Shown here in pieces: positions 24,787 through 33,836 of a DNA stretch of 64,000 nucleotides. Each line of letters opens with the position of its first letter. Position 1 is the stretch's first letter. Source of the DNA: Denitrobaculum sp965225735. Its GTDB lineage: Bacteria; Pseudomonadota; Alphaproteobacteria; Kiloniellales; Kiloniellaceae. The position numbers were made by a program, and so were the translations under genes. Where the stretch lies: contig CBDDBN010000005.1 in assembly GCA_965225735.1 (NCBI GenBank), forward strand, positions 74,767 to 138,766, read 5' to 3'. The notes under the pieces were generated by a model. It ran no database searches. It saw only the letters and a program-made list of their open reading frames with translations, and was not told the origin of the DNA.

Positions 24787-25676
24787 CTGGCGGTTCCGCC
24801 CTGCGCCAACAGCCAGTCGCGCATTGCTGTAACCAAGGCCGCGTGACGGGGCTTCCGGGGCGCAACTATGTAAAACCCGATGTCACTTTCGACGGTGACT
24901 TCGAGCGGGCGGCATAGACGGCCAGCGGCGAGGTCGTCTGCGACCAATGCATCGCTCGCGAGCGCCACGCCCTGTCCCGCGAGTGCCGCATCCAGCGCGA
25001 GCGAAGTTTGACTGAACTGCAGACTGCGCTGGATGGCGGGGCTTTTACCGCGGCAGGTTCGTTCCAGAAACAAAGGCCAAAACCCGTGCGCATCATGGAG
25101 CAAAACATGTCGCACAAGATCTTCGGGCTTCTCGATCGGATCGGGGCCCGATTGAATTTCCGGGGCGCAGACCGGATAGACCTCAAAGGGAAACAGCAGC
25201 TCCCAGGTAAGCCCGGGTCCGAAGGGTGGCTTGCCTTGACGAACGGAGATGTCCACCCCGTCACTTTGAAAGTTGGCGAGGCCCTCGCCCGCGACCACCC
25301 GAACGTCGAGTGCCGGATTGGCACTGAGAAACAAACCCAGACGGGGTACGAGCCATTTGCTGGCGAAAGTGGGGGTCACACTGACGGTCAGCACCGCCTG
25401 CTGTGGCCGCAGGTCGTCGGTCGCCTCGGCGATGAGCTGAAAGGCGCGTTGCAGTGGGGCGAGATATCTGCGGCCCTCTTCAGTCAAGGCAAGACCGCGG
25501 GGAAGACGCTTGAAGAGTGTGACCTGTAGCGTCGCTTCCAGACCGCGTACCTGCTGGGCCACCGCGCCCTGGGTCACGCCGATCTCCTCAGCCGCCAGGC
25601 GGAAGTTGAGGTGACGCCCGGAAGCTTCAAAAGCCCGCAGGGCCTTGAGAGAAGGTAGTGAAGTGGGCACGTGCAC
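24783..25676 (-). CDS. LysR-family (GcvA-like) transcriptional regulator
   Basis: A 297-residue regulator with the N-terminal winged HTH (PSLKALRAFEASGRHLNFRL, then EEIGVTQGAVAQQVRGLE) and a C-terminal effector domain of the GcvA/AmpR type. It starts with GTG (25676; 25670 is an alternative) preceded by AGG. It is divergent from an SDR gene across 123 bases containing an inverted repeat, the classic arrangement for a LysR regulator controlling its neighbour. The effector is unknown. Confidence 0.92.
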   Translation of the reverse strand: MHVPTSLPSLKALRAFEASGRHLNFRLAAEEIGVTQGAVAQQVRGLEATLQVTLFKRLPRGLALTEEGRRYLAPLQRAFQLIAEATDDLRPQQAVLTVSVTPTFASKWLVPRLGLFLSANPALDVRVVAGEGLANFQSDGVDISVRQGKPPFGPGLTWELLFPFEVYPVCAPEIQSGPDPIEKPEDLVRHVLLHDAHGFWPLFLERTCRGKSPAIQRSLQFSQTSLALDAALAGQGVALASDALVADDLAAGRLCRPLEVTVESDIGFYIVAPRKPRHAALVTAMRDWLLAQGGTAS

Positions 25677-25686
25677 CTCATAGACA

Positions 25687-25699
25687 GTAGATTTTCTAC
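25687..25699. promoter_or_regulatory. Inverted repeat, candidate LysR site
   Basis: GTAGA-TTT-TCTAC in the LysR/SDR divergent region, ten bases upstream of the LysR start. AT-rich dyads of this kind are typical LysR binding sites. Confidence 0.45.
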
Positions 25700-25799
25700 A
25701 GCCATACGCGGTGAAATCTGATTAGTCAAATGCCGCCCGCCGCGCCAGTTTGAGGCGAAGAAGCCGCCGCAGAGGCGGGAAACTTGCAGGAGTTCGGTC

Positions 25800-26504
25800 A
25801 TGACAGAAGAAAAGGTTGCGATCATCACTGCTGGCGGCAGCGGCATGGGCGCTGGCGCCGCACGTCGGTTAGCGGCCGATGGGTTCCGGGTCGCCATTCT
25901 CTCTTCATCAGGCAAGGGGGAAGCTTTGGCGCAGGAGCTGGGCGGAGTTGGCGTTACGGGCTCCAACCAGTCGAACGATGACCTGGAACGCCTTGTCGAT
26001 TTAACTTTGGATAAGTGGGGACGGGTAGACGTTCTGGTGAATAGCGCCGGTCACGGCCCGCGTGCTCCGGTTCTGGACCTCACCGATGATGATTGGCACA
26101 TGGGCATGGAGGTCTATCTGCTCAACGCCGTGCGTCCGACGCGTCTGGTAACGCCAGTTATGCAGAAGCAGAAGTCCGGCGCGATCATCAATATCTCCAC
26201 CTTCGCAGCCTTCGAGCCCGATCCTGTCTTCCCGACCTCCGGTGTTTTCCGGGCCGGGCTGGCGGCTTTCGCCAAGCTCTTTTCCGACAAATACGCCGCC
26301 GATAACATCCGGATGAACAATGTCCTGCCGGGTTTTATCGACAGCCTGCCGGAAAAACCCGAGTTCAAGGCGCGGATCCCCATGGAGCGTTACGGCAAAA
26401 CGGAGGAGATCGCCGCGACTGTCGCTTTTCTCGCCTCGGAAGGCGGCGGCTACATCACCGGGCAGAACATCCGGGTCGATGGCGGGATCACCCGCGCGGT
26501 TTAG
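25800..26504 (+). CDS. Divergent short-chain dehydrogenase/reductase
   Basis: A 234-residue SDR with cofactor motif TAGGSGMGAG, NSAG, the catalytic Ser133 (INISTF), NNVLPGFIDS and a C-terminal VDGGIT. The Tyr-x3-Lys pair is absent: by alignment the Tyr is Ser147 and the Lys is Arg151 (PTSGVFRAGL). Such atypical SDRs may use other residues, bind nucleotide without normal catalysis, or perform a different reaction. GCAGGAG precedes the ATG. It is probably regulated by the divergent LysR protein. The substrate is not predictable. Confidence 0.88.
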   Translation: MTEEKVAIITAGGSGMGAGAARRLAADGFRVAILSSSGKGEALAQELGGVGVTGSNQSNDDLERLVDLTLDKWGRVDVLVNSAGHGPRAPVLDLTDDDWHMGMEVYLLNAVRPTRLVTPVMQKQKSGAIINISTFAAFEPDPVFPTSGVFRAGLAAFAKLFSDKYAADNIRMNNVLPGFIDSLPEKPEFKARIPMERYGKTEEIAATVAFLASEGGGYITGQNIRVDGGITRAV

Positions 26505-26533
26505 TCTTCGATGCGGCGCCCTTCAGAAAGGAA

Positions 26534-26570
26534 GACCGCGGCCGGCCGCCAGTAGCGGCCGACCGAGGTC
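26534..26570. terminator. Bidirectional terminator hairpin
   Basis: Two 16-base arms (26534-26549 and 26555-26570) pair at 14 of 16 positions around a 5-nt loop, between the convergent SDR and RNA-ligase genes. The stem is very GC-rich and no long U-tract is present on either side. Confidence 0.65.
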
Positions 26571-26575
26571 TGCTC

Positions 26576-27181
26576 TTAGGCCCGTCGACGGAATTCCAGG
26601 TCGTCACGACAGTCGGCGCGTAAGCGCACTAGCCAGGTGCGGCTCTTGACCTTGGTCATCTTGAGCTGATTTTTCAGCACCGCCTTGCAGACGACACCTT
26701 CCTGGCCGACACCGTCGAGCTGTCCGTCCCGAACCGCTTCGACAAAGTGGGAGTCGAGGCACCGCTCGCCGAGGTAATTTGGAATATGCAGGTGTCCGAA
26801 CAGCTTAAGGAACGCTGCCGGATCCAGGATGCCGCGGCGATGGGGATTAACATCGAACAGGATCACGTCCATCGTTTCCGGAGGGTCTGAGTGCTCTCCC
26901 GCAAAGCTGTTCGGACCGAAGTACTCGCAAAAAGAGACGGCTTTTTCGTAGCCTTGCTGTCGGAAAACACGCTCCAGATCGGCTCCATACTTTTTCAGGA
27001 ACAAAGGGCCTGAAGGTGCGAGCGGGGCGCTGTCGTCGAGCATCTGATTTTTCGACGCAAAACGCGTAAATCCCGATTTGGCGCACCATTCGGCGCGAAT
27101 ATGGGAACCGTCCAGTTTATCGAAGACATGATAGGCAGTCCCTGACCGAAACTCGGTCGGGATCGAGGGGTAACGTTTCAT
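26576..27181 (-). CDS. RNA ligase-family nucleotidyltransferase
   Basis: A 201-residue member of the covalent nucleotidyltransferase superfamily with all core motifs: motif I K22-L-D-G (the Lys that takes AMP), motif III FCEYFGP, motif IV EGVVCK and motif V KVKSRTW. It lacks the C-terminal domain of Rnl1/Rnl2 ligases, so it is a minimal ligase-like enzyme whose nucleic acid substrate is unknown. ATG 27181 has AAGGA eight bases upstream; a longer in-frame start would add only basic residues. It stands alone with no RtcB, Pnkp or toxin nearby. RNA repair is the natural guess. Confidence 0.8.
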   Translation of the reverse strand: MKRYPSIPTEFRSGTAYHVFDKLDGSHIRAEWCAKSGFTRFASKNQMLDDSAPLAPSGPLFLKKYGADLERVFRQQGYEKAVSFCEYFGPNSFAGEHSDPPETMDVILFDVNPHRRGILDPAAFLKLFGHLHIPNYLGERCLDSHFVEAVRDGQLDGVGQEGVVCKAVLKNQLKMTKVKSRTWLVRLRADCRDDLEFRRRA

Positions 27182-27453
27182 AGATGACGTCCTTGACCTG
27201 CGCGGCAAGAGCTGGGCAGGCGCCTTCGCGCCCGGCCAGAGTCGGATTGCCGTTTTCTCAATTAAGGGTGAGAGGCGGGCGCTTGCGCTATTGGTCTCGG
27301 CAAGCCCCCTTGCAGGTTCAGACAGTCATAATGCGGGACTGACTACTGCGCATGCACAGGGATGTCAATGAAAGCAGCGGGAGTGCCAGATCTCCGAATC
27401 GCCGGGTCGGAAGCTGGAGCGCAGTGTAACAGTTTCCGTGAAGGCAGTTTGCG

Positions 27454-27915
27454 TCAGGTGATCTTCTGACCTGCCAGACACTTCTCGAATGAGGAGCCTG
27501 GGACCAAATCCAGCTGTTCGAACAAGCTCAGAAAATCCCAGTGATTGTAGGCTTCCACGATCTTTCCTTCCGCAATCTTCAGGAAGACTGTACCGGTCAT
27601 TTTGACCGTCGCGTCAGAGCCTTTTTTCGTCGCGCGGAACACACAGAGCGCGGCGATCCAGTCACCCTCTTCCATGCTGTGCGTTGTCCGGATCTCGATG
27701 TCGTCCATCATGTCCACAATGCATTTGTGAAATGCCTTGAAACCTTCCGGGCCAATAATTTCATGCTCTTGAAAACTCTCGTCGGCGAGCTTCAGATGTG
27801 GACCAAGCCCGCGCGCGGTTCCCTCGGGGATAAACATCTCATCGATGGCGGATGTATCCTGCTCTTTCCAAACACGACGGCACCAGGTCTGCCAAACTTC
27901 CAGATGTGACGTCAT
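27454..27915 (-). CDS. SnoaL/NTF2-like protein
   Basis: A 153-residue alpha+beta barrel protein of the SnoaL-like polyketide cyclase/ester cyclase group: HLEVWQTWCRRVW at the start, TGTVFLKIAEGKIVEAYNHW in the core. These proteins bind small hydrophobic ligands and include cyclases, isomerases and orphans. No catalytic claim is possible. It is 73 bases downstream of the leftward cupin gene at 27989-28402 and may share its transcript. Confidence 0.78.
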   Translation of the reverse strand: MTSHLEVWQTWCRRVWKEQDTSAIDEMFIPEGTARGLGPHLKLADESFQEHEIIGPEGFKAFHKCIVDMMDDIEIRTTHSMEEGDWIAALCVFRATKKGSDATVKMTGTVFLKIAEGKIVEAYNHWDFLSLFEQLDLVPGSSFEKCLAGQKIT

Positions 27916-27988
27916 CGGTCTTCCCCCTTTTTGCTTTTCGAGCGATGGACGGGCCTTTAACGACTATTTTGTTGAAATGCTCGGAAGG

Positions 27989-28402
27989 TCACTCTGCCGG
28001 TGTCGTGCCGAACTCGGCTGGCAGGGTGATTTCGATCAGCTCCAGATCGTCGCTGTGCGCCAGTTCGCGGTGGCGGATACCCGGGGGCTGGTGAACGCAG
28101 GAGCCAACCTCCAGCCGGACCTTTCCGACGCCTTCGTATTCGAACTCGACCCAGCCCTTCGTGACATAGACCATCTGGAACTCGAGGCTGTGGGTGTGCC
28201 ATTGCGGCGCAGCCTTTGTGCCGGGGCGGGCGCGGATGACATGGGCGCCGAAGCGGCCCTTAGTGGCATCTTTAATGCCCAGGTCGCGATACTCGAAAAA
28301 GGCGCGCAGTCCATCGGAGACAAAAGGCGTACTTTTGCTATGGCTGACAGAGAAGCCTTCAGGCGGCGCCGTCTGTTCCGCGGGTGCAGTCGTTCCGTCC
28401 AT
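27989..28402 (-). CDS. Cupin-domain protein
   Basis: A 137-residue cupin_2 protein. Motif 1 is WHTHSLEFQMVYVTKGWVEF and motif 2 PPGIRHRELAHSDD, together giving the three-His/one-Glu metal site. The start at ATG 28402 is fixed by AAGGA nine bases upstream and leaves a 30-residue disordered N-terminus. It probably binds a small acid or acts as a dioxygenase-like enzyme. It is transcribed away from the metalloprotease gene. Confidence 0.83.
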   Translation of the reverse strand: MDGTTAPAEQTAPPEGFSVSHSKSTPFVSDGLRAFFEYRDLGIKDATKGRFGAHVIRARPGTKAAPQWHTHSLEFQMVYVTKGWVEFEYEGVGKVRLEVGSCVHQPPGIRHRELAHSDDLELIEITLPAEFGTTPAE

Positions 28403-28643
28403 AGCGTCTGTTCCTTTCTCCTGATGCCCGGGTTCGCGAATCTCAGGCCGACAAGCTGATAAGCCCATAGCGAGCATAACCTTGGTAGGGCCGACTGAAT
28501 AGGCGTGCTTTGACTCGACTGCGAAGCTGGCCACAGAGATTCCCGTAGACCGCCCGGTCGTCGGAACAGAAATTAGCTGTGGAAAAGCTTTATGGTTAAT
28601 ATTATCATAAGCATACAAATAAATAAGGCACTCGAGGGACACC

Positions 28644-29846
28644 ATGGAACGCAAAGCAAAATCTTCAGAGCGTAAAAAGAGTCTGTCCAAGCGCCGGCCG
28701 AGCGGCAAATCCAAACGCTACAAGGCGAAGTCCGACGACGGTGATTCTCTAAAAGCGGTCCCAGACTATGAGCGGGAAGCGCTGGAACAGGAAGCCGACT
28801 ACTCTTCCGAAGTCGAGGCTTGCGCCGTGCCGGAGGCACCGCTGCGCCCCATCGACGCCAGTGTAGATCCTTTCCGGCTTTCGCTCATTCGCTCGATCGA
28901 GAAGAAATGGGTCAATGGCACGGTGCTGAGCTATTATTTCTTCGACAGCCCGAGCCGCTGGCGGGGCTCGGATGCTCAGAAAGACGCTGTGCGCGCCGCC
29001 TTTGCGGAATGGAAAAGCCACGGCATCGGATTAGAGTTCCGGGAGGTCGGCGACGCCGATGATGCTGAGATCCGGATCGGTTTCGAGCGCGGCGCAGGCG
29101 CCTGGTCCTATGTCGGACGCGATGCCATCGATCACGCCTCGGACCCCGCGGTGCGGACCATGAATTTCGGCTGGGACGTGACCACGCCTTATGGCCGCGA
29201 CACGGCCCTCCATGAAATCGGCCATGCCTGCGGTTATCCTCATGAGCATCAGAACCCCAATGCGGGGATCGTCTGGAACGAACAGGCGGTCATCGATTAC
29301 TTCTCGGGGCCACCCAACAACTGGAGCGAAGGCCAGATCCGCCACAACATCATGCGCAAGATCGATCCAGCCTTGGTGGAGGGCTCGAGCTGGGATAAAG
29401 ACTCGATCATGCACTACCAGTTCCGCGCCGGGCTGATCAAACAACCGGCGGAGTTCCGGACCCGGAATTTGATCCCTGCACCAGGCCTTTCGCCGGTTGA
29501 TATCGATCGGGTGCGCAAGTTCTATCCGCCGATCAATCGCGTGCCGGAACTCAAGCCCTTCCGTTCGCAGCGTATTCGTGTCGGCGCTGGCGAACAGGTC
29601 AACTACGTGATCGAGCCGGAGCGTAGCCGCAAGTATACGATCCAGACTTTTGGCGCCATGGACACCGTAATGGTGCTCTTTGAAGAGATCGATGGGACGC
29701 CGCGGTATCTGGAAGGCGACGACGACAGCGGGTCCTCGCTGAACGCCAAGATCCGCATGCGGCTCTTCAAGGGACGCCGCTATATTGTGCGCGTCCGGCT
29801 GTATCACGCGCAGCAGCAGGGCGAAGGCGTCTTGATGATGTGGTGA
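28644..29846 (+). CDS. Astacin/matrixin-like zinc metalloprotease
   Basis: A metzincin protease with the long zinc motif H190-E-x-x-H194-x-x-G-x-x-H200 (HEIGHACGYPHEH), catalytic Glu191 and a Met-turn SIMHY near 254-258, both closest to astacins (M12A). Residues 1-50 are Lys/Arg/Ser-rich and there is no signal peptide, so export must use another route or the enzyme acts inside the cell. The C-terminal 110 residues (RIRVGAGEQVNYVIEPERSR to the end) look like a pre-peptidase C-terminal beta-sandwich, usual in exported proteases. The upstream region is AT-rich, with a dyad GCTTTATG/CATAAGC at 28587-28612. Confidence 0.87.
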   Translation: MERKAKSSERKKSLSKRRPSGKSKRYKAKSDDGDSLKAVPDYEREALEQEADYSSEVEACAVPEAPLRPIDASVDPFRLSLIRSIEKKWVNGTVLSYYFFDSPSRWRGSDAQKDAVRAAFAEWKSHGIGLEFREVGDADDAEIRIGFERGAGAWSYVGRDAIDHASDPAVRTMNFGWDVTTPYGRDTALHEIGHACGYPHEHQNPNAGIVWNEQAVIDYFSGPPNNWSEGQIRHNIMRKIDPALVEGSSWDKDSIMHYQFRAGLIKQPAEFRTRNLIPAPGLSPVDIDRVRKFYPPINRVPELKPFRSQRIRVGAGEQVNYVIEPERSRKYTIQTFGAMDTVMVLFEEIDGTPRYLEGDDDSGSSLNAKIRMRLFKGRRYIVRVRLYHAQQQGEGVLMMW

Positions 29847-29867
29847 GCGCGAGACTTTTTCTCGCGT
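29847..29867 (+). terminator. Hairpin after metalloprotease gene
   Basis: GCGCGAGA (29847-29854), loop CTTTT, then TCTCGCGT (29860-29867). The stem starts directly after the stop codon. There is no U-tract beyond it, so termination may be partial. Confidence 0.55.
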
Positions 29868-30211
29868 GAACTGGCGCAGATTTCCTGCCGGTCGTCTCCG
29901 GTCTCGTTCCCGAGGCCGGCGGTCGGTCGTGTGCGCGTTCATTCGGTTAAAAAGAACTTAAACACCAGCTCCTTTCGCTCGAGGATGGGTCCGATTGTGG
30001 AGCGACCACAACCGAAGCGCGGTCATTTGTTGGCTATTACTTCAAATCCCCGCGAATTCCTCTTCACGAATTCTGAGTGAATTCCGGCTATGACTGTTTT
30101 GGTGTGGCGCCCTATAGCCGCATTGATGCGATTTTGAAGCCCAGGAACCCACGGTAAAGCAAGTCACGCTGTGCGCCCTTCGCGGGGCTCAAGCCAGAAG
30201 AACAGGATGCT
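29868..30211. other. Intergenic region
   Basis: No gene or clear repeat is visible. It must hold the promoter of the pentapeptide-repeat gene. I cannot name boxes. Confidence 0.35.
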
Positions 30212-31270
30212 ATGCTCGCTGAGAGCAACAATATTGTCATTACTGACCGCCGCATTACCGCCGAGGCTCTCGAGAAACTTCTGGTGGCGCAGCGCCGTTT
30301 TGAACAGCGCCAAAGAAATGCTGGCCGCTTGATCCTGAAGGCATGCGATCTGGCCAATCTTGATTTTTCCTCTTCCTCCTTCTCCGGCGCCCACTTCATT
30401 GCGTGTAACTTCTCTCGCGCCAGCCTTACCGGCGCTGATTTCAGCGACACAACCCTGTTCGGATCGAATTTTGGCCGCGCGGACCTGACTAGGACGAACT
30501 TTGAGGGCGCCAACTTACAGGCTGCCACCTTCGATAAGGCGATGCTGTTCGAAACCCGGCTGATAAAGGCCGATATCCGCAAGGGGACTCTGATTCAGGG
30601 GCAGGAGCGGGACGGTACGGCTGTCTACCGCGAGATCGAAACCTCGTTTCGCGCCGCGGAGCTACAGGGCACGAATTTCGAGCAGGCTTCCTTACGTAAA
30701 GTGAATTTCACCGGGGCGCGGCTCGACGATGTCAAGCTGTCCGGGGCCGATCTGCGCGGCTCGCGGTTCAACGGGGCGGAACTTAAGAACGTCGATATTT
30801 CCCGCGCGCTGGTTCAGGACGTCGACTTTCGTTCGGCCTCTTTCGACAACGTCGATTTCGGCGAAGGCGCACTGGTCCTGGCCAATATGACGGCGATCGA
30901 ACCCATGCAGGCCCCTGTCCTGAAGGGGGTGATCCGCATGCATGAGGTTTGGGTTGCTTCCGATGGCAAAAAGGGCGAGCGAGTCTCCTTCGAAGAACAG
31001 AATCTGTCCGGACAGGAGATGAAGGACCGAAATCTGGCGACGGTCTGCTTCGACTATGCAAACCTCTCTGCCGCGCGGTTTTCAAATATGGTTCTGGCGG
31101 CGTGCAGTTTCCAACATGCCAACCTGCGGGATGCGGTCTTTGAAGGTTGCGACCTGCGGGGTGCTGATTTCAGCACAGCGGTGATGTTCGGCGCGAAACT
31201 CAACGACTGTAATACCGGCACCCTCCCGGATACGGGTATATCGACCCAGATGCCCCCCGATTGGGATTAA
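30212..31270 (+). CDS. Pentapeptide-repeat protein
   Basis: A 352-residue protein made almost wholly of A(D/N)LXX pentapeptide repeats, in two blocks (about 45-125 and 150-235) and a third near the C-terminus (285-345), such as LTGADFSDTTLFGSNFGRADL. They should fold as right-handed quadrilateral beta-helices. A non-repeat insert (MHEVWVASDGKKGERVSFEE) separates the blocks. There is no signal peptide. Functions in the family include DNA mimicry (gyrase protection), scaffolding and effector activity; I cannot choose among them. AGGA lies close upstream of ATG 30212. Confidence 0.85.
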   Translation: MLAESNNIVITDRRITAEALEKLLVAQRRFEQRQRNAGRLILKACDLANLDFSSSSFSGAHFIACNFSRASLTGADFSDTTLFGSNFGRADLTRTNFEGANLQAATFDKAMLFETRLIKADIRKGTLIQGQERDGTAVYREIETSFRAAELQGTNFEQASLRKVNFTGARLDDVKLSGADLRGSRFNGAELKNVDISRALVQDVDFRSASFDNVDFGEGALVLANMTAIEPMQAPVLKGVIRMHEVWVASDGKKGERVSFEEQNLSGQEMKDRNLATVCFDYANLSAARFSNMVLAACSFQHANLRDAVFEGCDLRGADFSTAVMFGAKLNDCNTGTLPDTGISTQMPPDWD

Positions 31271-31769
31271 CTTCCCTATTTGAAGCAAACTGCAAACCTG
31301 GGGAAAAAGGAGGGAGGCTGAGAGCACAGGGCCGTCTCTCAACCTCCCTTTACAGAAGTACCCTGTTCCGCTGTCACCTTCGCCGAAATCAGCTACGAAA
31401 TTGACGAAACCGGGCACCAAGCGTTGCCGCAAAGACGGTTGCGGCCGTCTCTGAGGCAAGTTGGTTCGCTGCGCCTGCTTTGGGCATGTCGGGCAAGATC
31501 GTCCGCCAAGTTCAGCAGAACCGGGTGCTTGCCGCCCGGACGCGAACTTTGGCCTTTTTCTCTCACTCCTCCCAAGCAGTGATGATAGGCAGTCCTATCA
31601 CCATCGTTATTCTGTAATTAGAAGAAGCAACTTATGTGCCAAAAACAAAAGGCATGGGATGTGAAGGCTTTGGGGAATCTGGGTTTGCCGATTTGGACAA
31701 ATTGTCCAGGCCACCTTCAGCGAGAGGCGGACAAAATGTCCGAGCGAGTGGACAGCCTGTCGTCGTCAG
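31271..31769. other. Intergenic region between convergent genes
   Basis: The left part contains the terminator of the pentapeptide gene (31312-31351). Short frames further right (31461-31855) lack ribosome-binding sites and overlap the 3' end of the histidine kinase gene; I do not count them as genes. Confidence 0.45.
31312..31351 (+). terminator. Terminator of pentapeptide-repeat gene
   Basis: GGGAGGCTGAGAG (31312-31324) pairs with CTCTCAACCTCCC (31336-31348) with one mismatch, and TTT follows. The preceding AAAAAGGA run also allows it to act in the opposite direction. Confidence 0.7.
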
Positions 31770-33830
31770 CTATGCGGATGAAGGGAGCCAGATCGAAAAG
31801 GTGGTGCCTTCGCCCTCCACGCTTCGCGCAGAGATGTGACCGCCGCAGCGGGTAATCAGTGTTTGGCTGATCGAGAGCCCTAGACCTGTGCCCTCTCGGC
31901 GCTTGGTCGTGAAAAAGGGATCGAAGGCCTTTTTCAAGACATCTGCTGGCATGCCTTTGCCGGTGTCGGCGACTTCGATCATAAGTCCCGCAGCGCCATC
32001 CTGGTCATGGTCATAGCTGCGTAGCGTCAGAATACCGCCTTTCGGCATAGCGTGGATCGCATTGACGATCAGATTGATGATCACCTGCTGCAGCTCGGTG
32101 CGGTTCATCATCACCAGGCCGCTGCTGTTCTGTTCGCGCCGCACCTCGATCTCGACCTTGTTCATGAGGTGTTGGACCAAGAGCAGGCAGTCGGTGACCA
32201 CCTCATCGGGCGCCTGACGATCCATATACCCTGCATACTCCTCGGGCCGGGCGAATTGCAGCAGTTTGGTCACGATCAGATTGATGGAATGGATCTGCTC
32301 GTCGATCAGACGGAACTCGGTCTTTACGGCTTCCGCCTCAGATCCGAAACTGTCGCGAATGACGTCCAGGTTGCCCTGGATCACGGCCACCGGGTTGTTG
32401 ATCTCGTGTGCGACGCCGGCGGTGATTTCACCGATCGCCGCCAGCTTCTCAGACATAACCAATTGCTGTGTCGTATCCTCAAGCCGCTGATTTGCGTCCT
32501 TCAGTTCCCGGGTTCGTTCTTCGACCCGCGTGTTGAGCTCCGTCGCCCAATCCCTGAGTTTGCGGTCGCGCTCCTGTAGCTGTTCGAGCAGAGTGTCCAA
32601 GTGTTCGGCGACCTTGCCGATTTCGTCGCCACTGCCCACCGGCCCGGTTCTTGCGCTCAAATCGCCATGCTCGACCCGGCCAATGGTTGAGGTGACGCTT
32701 TCGAGTGGCTTGAAGATACTCCTTGCCCAGCGCAGGAGAATGGGCACCGAGATCGCGGTGACGAGAAGAAAGGCCGCGCCGATAACCGCAAGCGTCGTGT
32801 ACTTAACGCTTTGGAAGGGTCTTTCGAGGAAGCCGACATAGAGCACGCCGATGCGATTGCCATGACTGTCGACAATGGGTTCGTAGGCGGAGATGTACCA
32901 ATCGTTCACCACGAAGGCGCGGTCTAGCCAAACCCGGCCTTCGTCCAGTACGGCGGCGCGGACTTCGGCCGAAACTCTTGTTCCCAAAGCCCGCACGTTT
33001 TCGAACAAACGCACATTGGTACTGACCCGGACATCTTCCAGAAACAGTGTCGCCGTCCCCTGACTGCCTTCCGGCAGGCTGGCTTGTTGATAAACGAGAT
33101 CGTTGATCGTATCGATGAAAGCGAGGTTGCGGTTAAGCAAGATGCCGCCCACGAGAGCAGCCCGCTGACCGCCAATTGTGACCGGCGCGGCTGTGTGAAT
33201 CACCATCCCGCGGCTCTCGACCTTTCGATCTGTAGGGACTGCAGCCACTGTCGGAACCAGGTCCAGGCGAGCTTGAGCCGCCAGCTCTGAAGAACGCCGC
33301 GCGAGTTGTTCCGAATCGAAGACATCGATCACGGAGGAAGCGCGTCCGGCAACGGCCTCATGCACGACCGGCCAACCGGCTAGGGTCGTCTTGCCGGACG
33401 TTGCCGGTGAGGCGGCGATGACACTGTCACCGGTATCGACGAGCTGCAGAAAGTCGAAACCCAGCTCCAGCCGGCTGGCTTCGAGGTATGCCTTCAGTTC
33501 GGCATCTGTCGTCGAAGCAGCGATGCGCGCGAAATCCGCCGAGGCGCCAAGGGCTTGAACCTTGTCGCGGCTGTTTTCAAGGATCCGGGTAAGATACTGG
33601 TGCGCGATGGTGAGATCGCCGTTGACCTTGGAGATTAACAGTTTGTCGAATTTCTCGGACCAGCGCAGGCCTGCCACGCCGAGCAGTAATGGCATGACGA
33701 CCAGCATCGGCAGAAGCGCGATGGCAAGCAGGCGAAATCGGACGGACCGGCCGCGGAAGGGCCGGAACCAACTGGTTTCCACCCTGTCGGTCGAAACCCT
33801 TTCAGGCGTGGTTTTGGCCAGGTCCGTCAT
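31770..33830 (-). CDS. Cache-HAMP sensor histidine kinase
   Basis: A 686-residue membrane kinase. The first membrane segment is near residues 32-55. A large periplasmic Cache-type domain follows (about 60-330, with GVLYVGFLERPF at its end), then a second membrane helix near 340-360, HAMP, a coiled coil, HisKA with the phospho-accepting His in GVAHEINNPVAVIQGN, and HATPase_c with N, G1 (ADTGKGMP) and G2 (GTGLGLSI) boxes. It lies six bases downstream of the sigma-54 response regulator and is surely its partner. The signal is unknown, but Cache domains sense small ligands outside the membrane. Confidence 0.93.
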   Translation of the reverse strand: MTDLAKTTPERVSTDRVETSWFRPFRGRSVRFRLLAIALLPMLVVMPLLLGVAGLRWSEKFDKLLISKVNGDLTIAHQYLTRILENSRDKVQALGASADFARIAASTTDAELKAYLEASRLELGFDFLQLVDTGDSVIAASPATSGKTTLAGWPVVHEAVAGRASSVIDVFDSEQLARRSSELAAQARLDLVPTVAAVPTDRKVESRGMVIHTAAPVTIGGQRAALVGGILLNRNLAFIDTINDLVYQQASLPEGSQGTATLFLEDVRVSTNVRLFENVRALGTRVSAEVRAAVLDEGRVWLDRAFVVNDWYISAYEPIVDSHGNRIGVLYVGFLERPFQSVKYTTLAVIGAAFLLVTAISVPILLRWARSIFKPLESVTSTIGRVEHGDLSARTGPVGSGDEIGKVAEHLDTLLEQLQERDRKLRDWATELNTRVEERTRELKDANQRLEDTTQQLVMSEKLAAIGEITAGVAHEINNPVAVIQGNLDVIRDSFGSEAEAVKTEFRLIDEQIHSINLIVTKLLQFARPEEYAGYMDRQAPDEVVTDCLLLVQHLMNKVEIEVRREQNSSGLVMMNRTELQQVIINLIVNAIHAMPKGGILTLRSYDHDQDGAAGLMIEVADTGKGMPADVLKKAFDPFFTTKRREGTGLGLSISQTLITRCGGHISARSVEGEGTTFSIWLPSSA

Positions 33831-33836
33831 GTTCAG

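Noticed and set aside
31461..31855. Several short overlapping frames right of the pentapeptide gene
   Set aside because: No ribosome-binding sites, mutually overlapping, and partly covered by the histidine kinase 3' end.
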